Shown: positions 1 to 7,851 of the stretch, one piece after another | Layout: each line of letters starts with the position of its first letter | Position numbering within the stretch: the stretch's first letter is position 1 | Assembly: GCF_947072685.1 (NCBI RefSeq) | Contig: NZ_CAMTIK010000006.1 | Span: 50,963-114,962, forward strand | Reading direction: 5' to 3' | DNA length: 64,000 bases | Source of the DNA: an uncultured Cetobacterium sp. | GTDB taxonomy: Bacteria; Fusobacteriota; Fusobacteriia; Fusobacteriales; Fusobacteriaceae | Program-made: the position numbers and the translations under genes | The notes under the pieces: generated by a model | Seen by the model: only the letters and a program-made list of their open reading frames with translations | Database searches by the model: none | What the model was told of the DNA's origin: nothing

Positions 1-99
1 ACAACAATTCCTTTCCATTTAAGTGTTTTAGATAATAAAGTTTATAGAAACGGAAAAGTGACTACAAAGTTTATAGAGGAAAATTTCGAAAAAAAATAA
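1..99 (+). CDS. accC: Biotin carboxylase subunit of acetyl-CoA carboxylase, C-terminal end (partial)
   Basis: The frame is open from base 1 to a TAA at 97-99 and encodes the last 32 residues of a protein that starts outside the window. The peptide begins TTIPFHLSVL and ends in KFIEENFEKK. TTIPFH followed by a short G-x-x-x-TKFIE tail matches the end of bacterial AccC proteins as I know them. AccC carboxylates the biotin on BCCP in fatty-acid synthesis. Its position directly upstream of an Asp23 gene and nusB fits the accC-asp23-nusB order seen in many low-GC bacteria. The rest of the gene is not visible, so the call rests on this tail and on context. Confidence 0.7.
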   Translation, partial: TTIPFHLSVLDNKVYRNGKVTTKFIEENFEKK

Positions 100-165
100 A
101 AGAAAAGCTAGGAAAAAAATAAAATTAATGTAATAATATAAATATAAAATCTACGGAGGTGTTTT

Positions 166-546
166 ATGAACGAATTAGGGAATATAAAGATAGCAGATGA
201 CGTTGTAAAAACTATATCAGCTAAAGCAGCTCAAGATGTTTCGGGAGTTTATAAATTAGCAGGTGGAGTAGCAGATGAAGTGAGTAAAATGCTAGGAAAA
301 AAAAGACTTACAAATGGGGTTAAAGTTGAAGTCGGAGAAAAAGAGTGTAGTGTAGAGGTTTATATTATTGTAGAGTATGGATATCAAATTTCAGAGGTAG
401 CTCAAAATGTTCAGAAGAATGTTTTAGCGGCTATAAGTACAATGACTGGATTGAAAGTTGTAGAAGTAAATGTTTTTGTTCAAGATGTAAAAATCCTATC
501 GGATTCAGATCAAGACGAGAGACATGAAGATATAGAGATTGTATAA
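166..546 (+). CDS. Asp23/Gls24 family envelope stress response protein
   Basis: A 126-residue protein of the Asp23/Gls24 (DUF322) family. The core is visible as KIADDVVKTISAKAAQDVSGVY near the start, followed by GVKVEVGEKECSVEVYIIVEYG and a helix leading to VVEVNVFVQDV. Family members form filaments or patches at the inner face of the membrane, tethered by AmaP, and are linked to cell-envelope or alkaline stress. An AmaP-like gene and a DUF2273 gene follow directly, so this is the usual three-gene module. ATG start at 166 is preceded by a good ribosome site (GGAGG, 155-159). A short hairpin at 556-578 separates it from the next gene. The exact biochemical role is not known from sequence. Confidence 0.88.
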   Translation: MNELGNIKIADDVVKTISAKAAQDVSGVYKLAGGVADEVSKMLGKKRLTNGVKVEVGEKECSVEVYIIVEYGYQISEVAQNVQKNVLAAISTMTGLKVVEVNVFVQDVKILSDSDQDERHEDIEIV

Positions 547-555
547 AAGGAACAA

Positions 556-590
556 AGAGGCGTTCAAAATACGCCTCTAATCTTTCTTTA
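556..590 (+). terminator. Intercistronic hairpin after asp23, possible weak terminator
   Basis: AGAGGCG (556-562) pairs with CGCCTCT (572-578) around a 9-base loop, followed by the T-rich but interrupted run TCTTTCTTTAT. The downstream gene's ribosome site starts almost at once, so partial termination or mRNA processing that gives more Asp23 than AmaP is the likely effect (inference). Confidence 0.55.
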
Positions 591-605
591 TAGGGGTGAG
601 TTTTA

Positions 606-1115
606 GTGATAAAAAAAATAATATTTTTCTTTGCTTGGATAGGAATATTTGTGATATCTGTTATAGGAGTCGCGTATATAGCAATGCCTAAATACTTTGT
701 TACTGTGGATACGAGCTCACTTTTGTTTAAATTAACAATATTAAATGTAGCTTTAGTTTATATGTTTATATCAATTTTAAAACTATTTTCCAATTTTTCA
801 AAAGAGGAAGATTATGTTATAAAAAATGAATATGGATCAGTTCATATATCAACAGATACAGTAAAAAATCTAATTAGAGAGATATTATCAAAAGATAGAG
901 ATATAAAAGGATTAAAGATCGATTGTGGGAATAAAGGTAAAAAATACTTTGTAAAAATAAATTTAGATATGCTATCGAATTCTAGTTTATCAACAAAAAC
1001 AACGGATATACAGAGTTTGATAAAAGATAACTTAGAAGAAAAACTAGATTTAAAAGTTGATTATATAGAGGTAAAAATATCAAAATTATCTATAAAAAAA
1101 GATCCAGTTGAATAA
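606..1115 (+). CDS. amaP: AmaP-like membrane anchor of Asp23
   Basis: A 169-residue protein with two N-terminal membrane segments (about residues 4-26 and 38-60) and a soluble C-terminal domain that resembles a diverged Asp23 fold (YVIKNEYGSVHISTDTVKNLI, then a KIDCGNKGKKYFVKINLDM strand pair). This is the layout of AmaP, which fixes Asp23 to the cytoplasmic membrane in Staphylococcus aureus. It uses a GTG start at 606 with AGGGGTGAG just before it. It sits between the Asp23 gene and a DUF2273 gene, which supports the assignment. Function in a diderm is inferred. Confidence 0.8.
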   Translation: MIKKIIFFFAWIGIFVISVIGVAYIAMPKYFVTVDTSSLLFKLTILNVALVYMFISILKLFSNFSKEEDYVIKNEYGSVHISTDTVKNLIREILSKDRDIKGLKIDCGNKGKKYFVKINLDMLSNSSLSTKTTDIQSLIKDNLEEKLDLKVDYIEVKISKLSIKKDPVE

Positions 1116-1127
1116 GGAGGCATAGAG

Positions 1128-1340
1128 ATGAACTTAGAAAAAATTATTGAAAATTTTATTCTTAACTTTAAAAAATATCTATATGCTATAATAGGCCTTA
1201 TAAGTGGAGTTCTTTTAATTGAATATGGAATTTTAAAGGCAATATTTATATTGGTTTTAGGTTTTGTAGGATATAAAATAGGAGATACAGGGTTTCAAAA
1301 CAAAATAAAAAAACAAATATTAAATAGATTAAAGGATTAG
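1128..1340 (+). CDS. DUF2273 small membrane protein
   Basis: A 70-residue protein with two closely spaced hydrophobic helices (about residues 17-35 and 36-52) separated by EYG, and a basic C-terminus. Length, helix hairpin and position after AmaP match the DUF2273 family, whose molecular role is unknown but which co-occurs with Asp23/AmaP. ATG at 1128 follows AAGGAGG (1114-1120). It lies 12 bases after amaP and 12 bases before nusB, so it is almost certainly cotranscribed. Confidence 0.8.
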   Translation: MNLEKIIENFILNFKKYLYAIIGLISGVLLIEYGILKAIFILVLGFVGYKIGDTGFQNKIKKQILNRLKD

Positions 1341-1352
1341 AAAGGAAACAAA

Positions 1353-1760
1353 ATGAGTAGAAGAGTAGCGAGAGAAGAGTTATTTAAAATAGTTTTTGAG
1401 TCGGAGTTAAATGAAGTTAAAATTGATGAGACTTTAGAAAGTTATTTGTTGAGAGATGATACTAAATTGAATACAAATGAGAAGGAGTTTATAGAGAAAT
1501 ATTCAAAAGGAATGTCTATAAATGATGAAAAAGTGGTAGAAACTTTAAAAAATAACATAACAGGTTGGAGCTTAGAAAGGGTTGGAAGTGTAGAAAAAGC
1601 ACTTTTAAAAATAGCAACTTATGAGGTTTTATTTGAAGATGTTCCAGCAGAAATTGTGGTTAACGAGGTTGTAGAACTAGCTAAAAAATATGGGGACGAA
1701 AAATCTCATGAATTCATAAATGGAGTTTTAGCTAAAATAGTAGTTGAAAAGAATAGTTAA
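1353..1760 (+). CDS. nusB: Transcription antitermination factor NusB
   Basis: A 135-residue all-helical NusB. It opens with RRVAREELFKIVFESE and contains the typical LERVGSVEKALLKIATYEVLFEDVPAEIVVNEVVELAKKYG stretch and the ending HEFINGVLAKIV. NusB binds boxA RNA with NusE (S10) in rRNA antitermination complexes. Length is normal for the family. ATG at 1353 follows GAAAGGA. It closes the accC-asp23-amaP-DUF2273-nusB run, and a strong terminator follows at 1773-1805. Confidence 0.93.
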   Translation: MSRRVAREELFKIVFESELNEVKIDETLESYLLRDDTKLNTNEKEFIEKYSKGMSINDEKVVETLKNNITGWSLERVGSVEKALLKIATYEVLFEDVPAEIVVNEVVELAKKYGDEKSHEFINGVLAKIVVEKNS

Positions 1761-1772
1761 TTAGCTTCAATG

Positions 1773-1806
1773 GAAGAGCAAAATTATTTGCTCTTCTTTT
1801 TTTTGT
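1773..1806 (+). terminator. Intrinsic terminator after nusB
   Basis: GAAGAGCAAA (1773-1782) pairs perfectly with TTTGCTCTTC (1787-1796) around the loop ATTA, followed by eight T residues and more T-rich sequence. Confidence 0.92.
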
Positions 1807-1830
1807 ATTTTTTATTTGTGGGAGGTTTTT

Positions 1831-3330
1831 ATGTTAGTAAAAATATTGAGCTCAAGTTATTTAGGGATTGAACCATTTTTAGTAGAGGTAGAAGTGGATG
1901 TTGTGAATGGATTGCCAATATTCAATATAGTAGGACTCGGTGATGCCACAATATCAGAAAGTAGAGATAGAATAAGATCGGCTATAAAAAATATGGGTTA
2001 TATGCTTGAACCGAGAAGATTGATAGTAAATTTGACTCCTGCAAATATAAAAAAATCTGGATCCCAATTTGATTTACCAATAGCTTTGGGGATTATGTTG
2101 GGAATGAAATTTATTTCTGATTATAGAGGAGTATTGAGTGAATATTTAGTTATGGGAGAACTTTCATTAACTGGTGAAGTTAGAAGAACTGAGGGGGTTA
2201 TAAGTGGAGTTTTAATGGCAAAATCTCAAGGATTTAAAGGGGTTATAATTCCAGAAACAAACTTTGAAGAAGCTTCAATAATAAAAGGAATCCACATAGT
2301 TCCAGTAAAAAATATAAGAGATGCTGTCAATTTTATAGAGTTGGGTGAGGTTAGAAGTAAAAGAACAGCTTATAATTTTAAGGAAAAAGAGCTATTGATG
2401 GATATGTGGGATGTAAAAGGACAAAGCACAGCTAAAAGAGCTTTAGAAATATCGGCAGCGGGAGGACATAATATAATAATGGTGGGATCTCCCGGAAGTG
2501 GGAAATCAATGTTGGCAAAAAGGTTGATAACTATTTTGCCATCGATGTCTGAAAAAGAGATTATAGAGACGACAAAAATATATAGTGTTTCAGGAGAATT
2601 GGATGAAAAAAATCCAATTATAGTAAATAGGCCATTTAGGGATCCTCACCATACATCAACAGCGACAGCTATAATTGGTGGTGGAAGAATACCAAAACCG
2701 GGAGAGATTAGTTTAGCAAATAACGGTGTGTTATTTTTAGATGAATTTACAGAATTTGATAGAGTAGTAACTGAAAGTTTAAGGGAACCTTTAGAAGAAA
2801 AAAGAATATCCATAACAAGAAGTTTAGGTAAAATGGAGTTCCCAGCTAAAATGATATTTGTAGCAGCTTGTAATCCGTGTCCGTGTGGAAATGGGTTTGA
2901 TGAAGATTTATGTACATGTACACCTTTTGATATAAGGAGGTATTTAAAAAAACTTTCTGGGCCTATAATAGATCGAATAGATTTATATATAGAGATATAC
3001 CGTTTAAATGAGAATGAAATATTAAAAGATAGTCGTGGGGACAAATCAGAAGTGATTAGAGAAAGAGTTTTAAAAGCTAGAGAGTTTCAAAAAAATAGAT
3101 TTGGAAAAGAGAAATTAAATGGAGATATGCTCAACCATGATATTGAAAAATATTGTGTTTTAGATAAAGAGTGTGAAAAAATAATGAGAGGAGCAATTAG
3201 GAGTTTAAATCTTTCGATGAGAACATACCATAAAATATTAAAAGTAGCAAGGACAATAGCCGATTTAAGTTCGAGTAAAGATATAGAAAAATCACATTTA
3301 ATGGAAGCTATAACATATAGAAAAAATTAA
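1831..3330 (+). CDS. comM: ComM/YifB family AAA+ ATPase (Mg-chelatase-like)
   Basis: A YifB/ComM protein of about 499 residues. The N-terminal domain has the family opening SSSYLGIEPFLVEVEVDV and the NLTPANIKKSG segment. The central AAA+ domain carries Walker A GSPGSGKSMLAKR, PFRDPHHTST and Walker B-type GVLFLDEF. A cysteine cluster follows (ACNPCPCG...CTC), then a C-terminal helical domain (LSMRTYHKILKVARTIADL). ComM is a hexameric branch-migration helicase used in natural transformation in some species; YifB homologues elsewhere are less defined. An in-frame TTG at 1816 exists, but ATG 1831 is chosen because GGGAGG (1820-1825) lies just upstream of it. No competence genes are adjacent. Confidence 0.9.
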   Translation: MLVKILSSSYLGIEPFLVEVEVDVVNGLPIFNIVGLGDATISESRDRIRSAIKNMGYMLEPRRLIVNLTPANIKKSGSQFDLPIALGIMLGMKFISDYRGVLSEYLVMGELSLTGEVRRTEGVISGVLMAKSQGFKGVIIPETNFEEASIIKGIHIVPVKNIRDAVNFIELGEVRSKRTAYNFKEKELLMDMWDVKGQSTAKRALEISAAGGHNIIMVGSPGSGKSMLAKRLITILPSMSEKEIIETTKIYSVSGELDEKNPIIVNRPFRDPHHTSTATAIIGGGRIPKPGEISLANNGVLFLDEFTEFDRVVTESLREPLEEKRISITRSLGKMEFPAKMIFVAACNPCPCGNGFDEDLCTCTPFDIRRYLKKLSGPIIDRIDLYIEIYRLNENEILKDSRGDKSEVIRERVLKAREFQKNRFGKEKLNGDMLNHDIEKYCVLDKECEKIMRGAIRSLNLSMRTYHKILKVARTIADLSSSKDIEKSHLMEAITYRKN

Positions 3331-3350
3331 TAAAAAAAAATAAAAAAAGT

Positions 3351-3379
3351 TTGACATAACTACGAAAAAGGTGTATATT
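3351..3379 (+). promoter_or_regulatory. Sigma70 promoter of the rubrerythrin-type gene
   Basis: TTGACA (3351-3356), 17-base spacer, TATATT (3374-3379). The expected start of transcription is near 3386, so the 19-bp palindrome at 3394-3412 would lie in the first bases transcribed. Confidence 0.85.
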
Positions 3380-3393
3380 ATATTTATGAACAG

Positions 3394-3412
3394 ATTTGTA
3401 ACGATTACAAAT
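3394..3412. promoter_or_regulatory. 19-bp perfect palindrome, candidate operator
   Basis: ATTTGTAA (3394-3401) and TTACAAAT (3405-3412) are perfect inverted repeats around CGA. The site sits just downstream of the predicted transcription start of an oxidative-stress gene. Peroxide or redox repressors such as PerR or Rex are plausible binders by context, but the sequence is not a clean match to either consensus. Confidence 0.55.
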
Positions 3413-3475
3413 TAGAAATCAAAACAAAAATGAAAAAATAAATATAAAATACAATATTTCGAGGAGGATTTTAAA

Positions 3476-4024
3476 ATGGCAAAAGTAAAATGTACAGTAT
3501 GTGGAGAAGTTTTTGAAGAGGCTTTAGGGGCATGTCCTTTATGTAAAGTTGGATTAGATAAATGTGTTGCTTATGATGAAACAGCAGGAAGAGTTTGGGC
3601 AACTGAACATAAAGTAGGAGAAGGTTTAGCTTGTAATGATCAAGAGATTCTTGAAGGATTAAGAGCAAACTTTAACGGTGAGTGTATGGAAGTTGGTATG
3701 TACTTAGCTATGGCTAGAGTTGCAGATAGAGAAGGGTACCCAGAAGTAGCAGAAGCTTATACAAGAATAGCTTTTGAAGAAGCTGGACATGCGGCAAGAT
3801 TTGCTGAGTTATTAGGAGAAGTAGTAACTGATTCAACTGAAGAGAACTTAAAAAGAAGAGTGGAAGCAGAATACGGAGCAACTTCAGGGAAGTTTGAGAT
3901 TGCAAAGAGAGCAAAACAATTAGGACTTGATGCTATCCATGATACAGTTCATGAAATGGCAAAAGACGAAGCAAGACATGGAAGAGCATTCTTAGGATTA
4001 TTAGAAAGACATTTCCAAAAGTAA
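3476..4024 (+). CDS. Reverse rubrerythrin-type peroxide reductase (rubredoxin domain at the N-terminus)
   Basis: A 182-residue protein. Residues 1-45 form a rubredoxin-like iron site with C6-x2-C9 and C20-x2-C23 (CTVC, CPLC). The rest is a four-helix ferritin-like diiron domain with acidic/histidine ligand motifs [20 protein letters not shown] and [14 protein letters not shown]. Domain order is the reverse of classical rubrerythrin, as in clostridial reverse rubrerythrins that act as NADH-dependent peroxidases together with an NADH:rubredoxin reductase. This fits peroxide removal in a strict anaerobe. The gene stands alone with its own promoter, a palindromic candidate operator and a strong terminator. 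ATG 3476 follows GAGGAGG. Confidence 0.88.
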   Translation: MAKVKCTVCGEVFEEALGACPLCKVGLDKCVAYDETAGRVWATEHKVGEGLACNDQEILEGLRANFNGECMEVGMYLAMARVADREGYPEVAEAYTRIAFEEAGHAARFAELLGEVVTDSTEENLKRRVEAEYGATSGKFEIAKRAKQLGLDAIHDTVHEMAKDEARHGRAFLGLLERHFQK

Positions 4025-4036
4025 AAAATTGTAAAC

Positions 4037-4075
4037 AAAGAGCACTTAACATTAGAGGTTAAGTGCTCTTTTTCG
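4037..4075 (+). terminator. Intrinsic terminator after the rubrerythrin gene
   Basis: AAAGAGCACTTAAC (4037-4050) pairs with GTTAAGTGCTCTTT (4058-4071) around a 7-base loop, followed by a T run. The stem is perfect over 14 bp. Confidence 0.93.
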
Positions 4076-4087
4076 TTTGTTGAAGTT

Positions 4088-4117
4088 TTGACTGTATTGT
4101 GATACTATTAAGATATT
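4088..4117 (+). promoter_or_regulatory. Probable promoter of the cob operon
   Basis: TTGACT (4088-4093) and GATATT (4112-4117) with an 18-base spacer, in the short gap between the preceding terminator and cobU. The -10 match is modest. The leader left is only about 20 bases, too short for a cobalamin riboswitch. Confidence 0.45.
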
Positions 4118-4141
4118 ATAAGACTGGAAAAGGTGAGTGAA

Positions 4142-4702
4142 TTGGGGAAAATAATTTATATTACAGGTGGAGCTAGAAGTGGGAAAAGTAGATTGGCAGA
4201 AGAGCTAATTTTTGAAAGTAAAAAGGATAGGATTTATGTAGCAACCTCGATAACGTTTGATGAAGAGATGAGAGAAAGAGTAAGGCTTCATAAACTTCAA
4301 CGAGGCGAAGAATGGATAACTATTGAGGCATATAAGGATATTTATAAATATCTAGAGATGTATAAGAATAAAAATATGATTGTCCTTTTAGATTGTTTAA
4401 CAAATATGGTCAGCAACAATATGATTTTGGATACGGAAAGAGACTGGGATAATCTTTCTCAGGAGGAGTTAGCGAAAATAGAGAAAAATATAGAGAATCA
4501 AGTAATAAAAACTTTAGAATTTGTAAAAGAGAGTACACTTGATATAATTGTTGTTTCAAATGAGATAGGGATGGGGGTTGTACCGCCATACGCATTAGGG
4601 AGATATTTTAGAGATATCTGTGGAAGAATGAATCAACTAGTTGGAAATAGATCGGATGAAGCTCATTTAGTAGTTTCAGGTTTTAAATTAAAATTAAAAT
4701 AG
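4142..4702 (+). CDS. cobU: Adenosylcobinamide kinase / adenosylcobinamide-phosphate guanylyltransferase
   Basis: CobU, about 186 residues. The P-loop GGARSGKSRLAE is at the N-terminus, followed by the family segments DCLTNMVSNN and VVSNEIGMGVVP and the end SDEAHLVVSGFKLKLK. The enzyme phosphorylates adenosylcobinamide and then adds GMP, in the nucleotide-loop step of coenzyme B12 synthesis and salvage. A GTG at 4133 is in frame, but TTG 4142 is preferred because AGGTG (4131-4135) is correctly spaced for it and MGKIIYITGG matches usual CobU starts. It is the first gene of cobU-cobS-cobC-cobT. Confidence 0.93.
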   Translation: MGKIIYITGGARSGKSRLAEELIFESKKDRIYVATSITFDEEMRERVRLHKLQRGEEWITIEAYKDIYKYLEMYKNKNMIVLLDCLTNMVSNNMILDTERDWDNLSQEELAKIEKNIENQVIKTLEFVKESTLDIIVVSNEIGMGVVPPYALGRYFRDICGRMNQLVGNRSDEAHLVVSGFKLKLK

Positions 4703-4717
4703 AGTTTGGAGGAAGAT

Positions 4718-5482
4718 ATGAAAGGTTTAGCATTACTTTTTAAATTTATGACAAGGCTGCCATTTCCTGGTGGAAATAATTTCGATTCAAAAGAACTAGG
4801 AAAAGGGATGAAGTGGTTTCCAGTTGTTGGTATGGTAATAGGGGCTATAAATTTGATAGTCGCAACAGTTTTAGAAGGGAGTATACCATCACCTTTGTTG
4901 ATGTCAATAATTTTGGTAACACTGGATGTAATAATGACGGGTGGACTTCATTTGGATGGATTAGCTGACACTTTTGATGGAATTTTTAGTTATAGAAGTA
5001 AACAAAAGATGTTAGAGATAATGAAAGACTCTAGGGTAGGAACAAATGGAGTCTTAGTATTAGTACTGTATTTTATATTTAAAATAGCATTTTTAATGGA
5101 AACATCAGAATTTTTTGGAGTTAGTCAAGGTGTAATAATGCTGATAGTACCTGTTTTGTCAAGGATTAATAGTGTTGTTAACTGTACATTTGAGCCATAT
5201 GCAAGAGCGAGTGGCATGGGAAAAACATTTGTAGATAACACTGATGGAATGGGATTAGGTATTTCATACTTATTAGTAACAGGATTTTTATATTTAGTAT
5301 CAAACTACTTTAATCTTCCTTTTGTGAATATGTTTATAATTTTAAATATAATGACAGCGACAGGATTTTTCTTTGGAAAATTAATAACTAAAAAAATTGG
5401 TGGAATTACGGGTGATACTTTGGGGGCACTGCTAGAACTCTCATCGGTTTTAGCATTAGTTCTTATGTATATAATATTGTAG
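4718..5482 (+). CDS. cobS: Adenosylcobinamide-GDP ribazoletransferase (cobalamin synthase)
   Basis: CobS, about 254 residues, an integral membrane enzyme that joins adenosylcobinamide-GDP with alpha-ribazole (phosphate) to make adenosylcobalamin. The family signature GGLHLDGLADTFDG is present, with SRVGTNGV and GGITGDTLGA further on, and about six hydrophobic segments. ATG 4718 is chosen over an in-frame TTG at 4706 because GGAGGA (4708-4713) fits it. It follows cobU by 15 bases and precedes cobC by 7. Confidence 0.93.
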   Translation: MKGLALLFKFMTRLPFPGGNNFDSKELGKGMKWFPVVGMVIGAINLIVATVLEGSIPSPLLMSIILVTLDVIMTGGLHLDGLADTFDGIFSYRSKQKMLEIMKDSRVGTNGVLVLVLYFIFKIAFLMETSEFFGVSQGVIMLIVPVLSRINSVVNCTFEPYARASGMGKTFVDNTDGMGLGISYLLVTGFLYLVSNYFNLPFVNMFIILNIMTATGFFFGKLITKKIGGITGDTLGALLELSSVLALVLMYIIL

Positions 5483-5489
5483 GTGAAAA

Positions 5490-6077
5490 ATGGGGAAGAT
5501 AATTTTAGTTAGGCATGGAGAAACGGAATTAAATACGGCAGGAGTATTTTTTGGTATAATGGACCCTATACTTACTCCTGAAGGAATGGAACAAGCGGAG
5601 AGTGCTAAGAAAATATTAAAAGAATTAGAATACCATAAAATATATACAAGCGACTTAAAAAGAGCAAAAGAAACAGCAGAAATTATAAATTATAAAAAGA
5701 TAAATTTAGTATTAACAAAAGAGTTAAGAGAGATAAATTTTGGAATATTTGAAGGTTATAGTTATCAACAACTCTTAGAAAAATATCCAGCAGAAGTGAA
5801 AAAAAGTCAAGAAGACTGGGAAAATTATAATTATGAAACGGGCGAGAGTGTATTACAACTCCAAAAAAGAGCGATAGATTTCATTGAAAAAGAGTTAGAT
5901 TTAAATAAAAATACTGTTTTAGTAACCCATTGGGGAGTTATTAATACAATTTTGAGTCATTATTTTTCTGTTGGATTAAATGCTTATTGGAAATTTAGTG
6001 TGAAAAATGGCGGAATAGTAATTATAGAATTTTCAGAAGGGTATCCAATTTTAAAAGGGCTCAATATAGGGGGATAG
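5490..6077 (+). CDS. cobC: Alpha-ribazole phosphatase-type histidine phosphatase
   Basis: A 195-residue member of the histidine phosphatase (phosphoglycerate mutase-like) superfamily. The catalytic motif RHGETELN is at residues 8-15, the second histidine region is VLVTHWGVI, and EINFGIFEGYSYQQL is the usual middle motif. CobC removes the 5'-phosphate from alpha-ribazole-phosphate or adenosylcobalamin-phosphate. Superfamily sequence alone would not prove the substrate; the position between cobS and cobT does most of that work. ATG 5490 follows AGGTG. Confidence 0.87.
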   Translation: MGKIILVRHGETELNTAGVFFGIMDPILTPEGMEQAESAKKILKELEYHKIYTSDLKRAKETAEIINYKKINLVLTKELREINFGIFEGYSYQQLLEKYPAEVKKSQEDWENYNYETGESVLQLQKRAIDFIEKELDLNKNTVLVTHWGVINTILSHYFSVGLNAYWKFSVKNGGIVIIEFSEGYPILKGLNIGG

Positions 6078-6082
6078 TAAAA

Positions 6083-7132
6083 TTGAAAGAGATTGAAAAT
6101 ATTAAAAGAGAGATAAGGGCTGTAGATGAAGAAGCTATGAGAACTTGCAAAGAGATTTTGGACTCACGAATGAAACCAGAAAAAAGTTTAGGAATATTAG
6201 AAGATTTATCAATAAAAGTTGCAGGAATAACTGGAAAACCATTGAATGAATTAAAAAGAGGATGTCATTTTATAGCATCAGCAGATAACGGTGTTATAGA
6301 GGAAGGGGTATCATCTTGTCCACTTGAGTATACAAGAATTGTGTCGGAAGCCATGCTAAGTTCTTTTGCTGCAATTGGTATTTTATGTAAAAGTCTAGAT
6401 ATTCCATTAAATTTAATAGATGTTGGAATAAATGGGGATATTTTAGGTAATTATGAAAATTTATATAAAAGAAAGGTTGCCTATGGGACAAAAAATTTTG
6501 TTTTAGAGCCAGCTATGAGCGAATCTGAGGTTATAAAAGCGATATCTGTCGGAGTGGAAATGATAAGGAGTAAAAAAACTTTTGATTTTTATTCAAATGG
6601 AGAGATGGGGATAGCTAATACAACGACAAGTTCAGCAGTTCTTTATGCTTTAACTGAGGAAAGTATAGAAAGAGTTGTTGGAAGAGGTGGAGGACTCTCA
6701 GATGAAGGATTAGAAAAAAAGAAAAATGTTATACTTGGGGCCTGTAAAAAATATAATCTATTCAATAAAGATCCGATTGAAGTTCTAAGAACAGTAGGGG
6801 GATTAGATATAGCTTGCATGGTTGGACTTTATCTGGGTGCAGCTCTGGAAAGAAAACCTATGTTGATAGATGGATTTATATCGGCAGTAGCAGCTCTGGT
6901 AGCCACAAGAATAGAGCCAAAAGTTAAAGGGTATATAATAGGAACTCATATGAGTGAAGAACCAGGTATGAAAATAGTTATGGACGCTTTAGATTTAAGC
7001 ACTTTTTTACAATTAGAGATGCGTTTAGGTGAAGGAACAGGAGCAGTTTTGGCATATCCAATTTTAAAGGCAGCTGTAGAAATTCCTAAAGTTATGAAAA
7101 CTAAGGATGAGGTTTATAAAATATTTCAATAA
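6083..7132 (+). CDS. cobT: Nicotinate-nucleotide--dimethylbenzimidazole phosphoribosyltransferase
   Basis: CobT, 349 residues, makes alpha-ribazole phosphate by moving phosphoribose from nicotinate mononucleotide to the lower-ligand base. Family motifs seen include the FIASADNGVIEEGVSSCP region, GEMGIANTTTSSA, GGLDIACMVGLY, and LRLGEGTGAVLA-type sequence near the C-terminus (here MRLGEGTGAVLAYPIL), which holds the catalytic glutamate. Start is TTG 6083 with AGGGGGA upstream. It is the last B12 gene of the cluster. No corrin-ring genes are in the window, so salvage versus full synthesis cannot be decided here. Confidence 0.93.
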   Translation: MKEIENIKREIRAVDEEAMRTCKEILDSRMKPEKSLGILEDLSIKVAGITGKPLNELKRGCHFIASADNGVIEEGVSSCPLEYTRIVSEAMLSSFAAIGILCKSLDIPLNLIDVGINGDILGNYENLYKRKVAYGTKNFVLEPAMSESEVIKAISVGVEMIRSKKTFDFYSNGEMGIANTTTSSAVLYALTEESIERVVGRGGGLSDEGLEKKKNVILGACKKYNLFNKDPIEVLRTVGGLDIACMVGLYLGAALERKPMLIDGFISAVAALVATRIEPKVKGYIIGTHMSEEPGMKIVMDALDLSTFLQLEMRLGEGTGAVLAYPILKAAVEIPKVMKTKDEVYKIFQ

Positions 7133-7147
7133 AAGTAGTGAGGGGTG

Positions 7148-7846
7148 ATGGATTTGGAAAAAGACCAAATGTTAGGACACCGAAAGAGATTACGTGAGAA
7201 GTATTTAAAAACGGGTTATAAAGGGTTTGAAGATTATGAAATTTTAGAACTTATATTAACGTATTCAATAAAATTGAGGGATTGTAAAAGTATCGCTAAA
7301 GATCTGTTGGGTAGATTTAAAACCATTGAAAAGGTTTTAAAAGCTGAGGTCAATGATTTGCAAAAAATAGATGGGATAGGAAAAGAGACAGCAATATATT
7401 TAAAAGTTATAGGAGATGTGACTCTGAACCAATACTATAAAAATATTCATAAAATGAATATTACATCTTTAAAAGGTAAGAGCGAATTAATAAATTATTT
7501 AAAAGGAGATGTGGGCTTTTTAAAGAGTGAAGAGTTTAAAGTGATATATCTAAGTAGTGATAATAAAATAGTTTGTGATGAAATTCTTTTTAAAGGAACA
7601 ATTGACAGAAGTGTTGTATATCCTAGGAAAATAATGGAGAGAGCTATAGATAATAGAGCTAAAGGAATAATTTTTGCACACAATCATCCAAGTGGGAATT
7701 TAACACCTTCTAAAAAAGATATAGAGCTAACTTTAGAAATGCAGAGTATATTAGAGAAAGTTGATATAAAACTTTTAGATCACATAATTGTGAGCGAGGA
7801 GTCACATTTTAGTTTTTATGAAAATGGATTAATAGAATATTATTAA
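7148..7846 (+). CDS. radC: RadC family protein (JAB/MPN domain)
   Basis: About 232 residues. A helix-hairpin-helix-like N-terminal part (FEDYEILELILTYSI, then LQKIDGIGKETAIYLK) precedes the MPN/JAB domain with the metal-binding motif FAHNHPSGNLTPSKKD and conserved EFKVIYLSSDNK. RadC proteins carry a JAMM-type metal site, but their biochemical role is unsettled despite the DNA-repair name. Start is uncertain: GTG 7145, ATG 7148 and TTG 7154 are all in frame, and the AGGGG at 7141-7145 best fits TTG 7154. It lies just after cobT with no terminator between, so it may ride on the cob transcript. Terminator follows. Confidence 0.88.
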   Translation: MDLEKDQMLGHRKRLREKYLKTGYKGFEDYEILELILTYSIKLRDCKSIAKDLLGRFKTIEKVLKAEVNDLQKIDGIGKETAIYLKVIGDVTLNQYYKNIHKMNITSLKGKSELINYLKGDVGFLKSEEFKVIYLSSDNKIVCDEILFKGTIDRSVVYPRKIMERAIDNRAKGIIFAHNHPSGNLTPSKKDIELTLEMQSILEKVDIKLLDHIIVSEESHFSFYENGLIEYY

Positions 7847-7851
7847 CTTTT

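Noticed and set aside
4076..4141. Possible cobalamin riboswitch upstream of cobU
   Set aside because: The space is far too short for the roughly 200-nt aptamer and no B12-box sequence is present.
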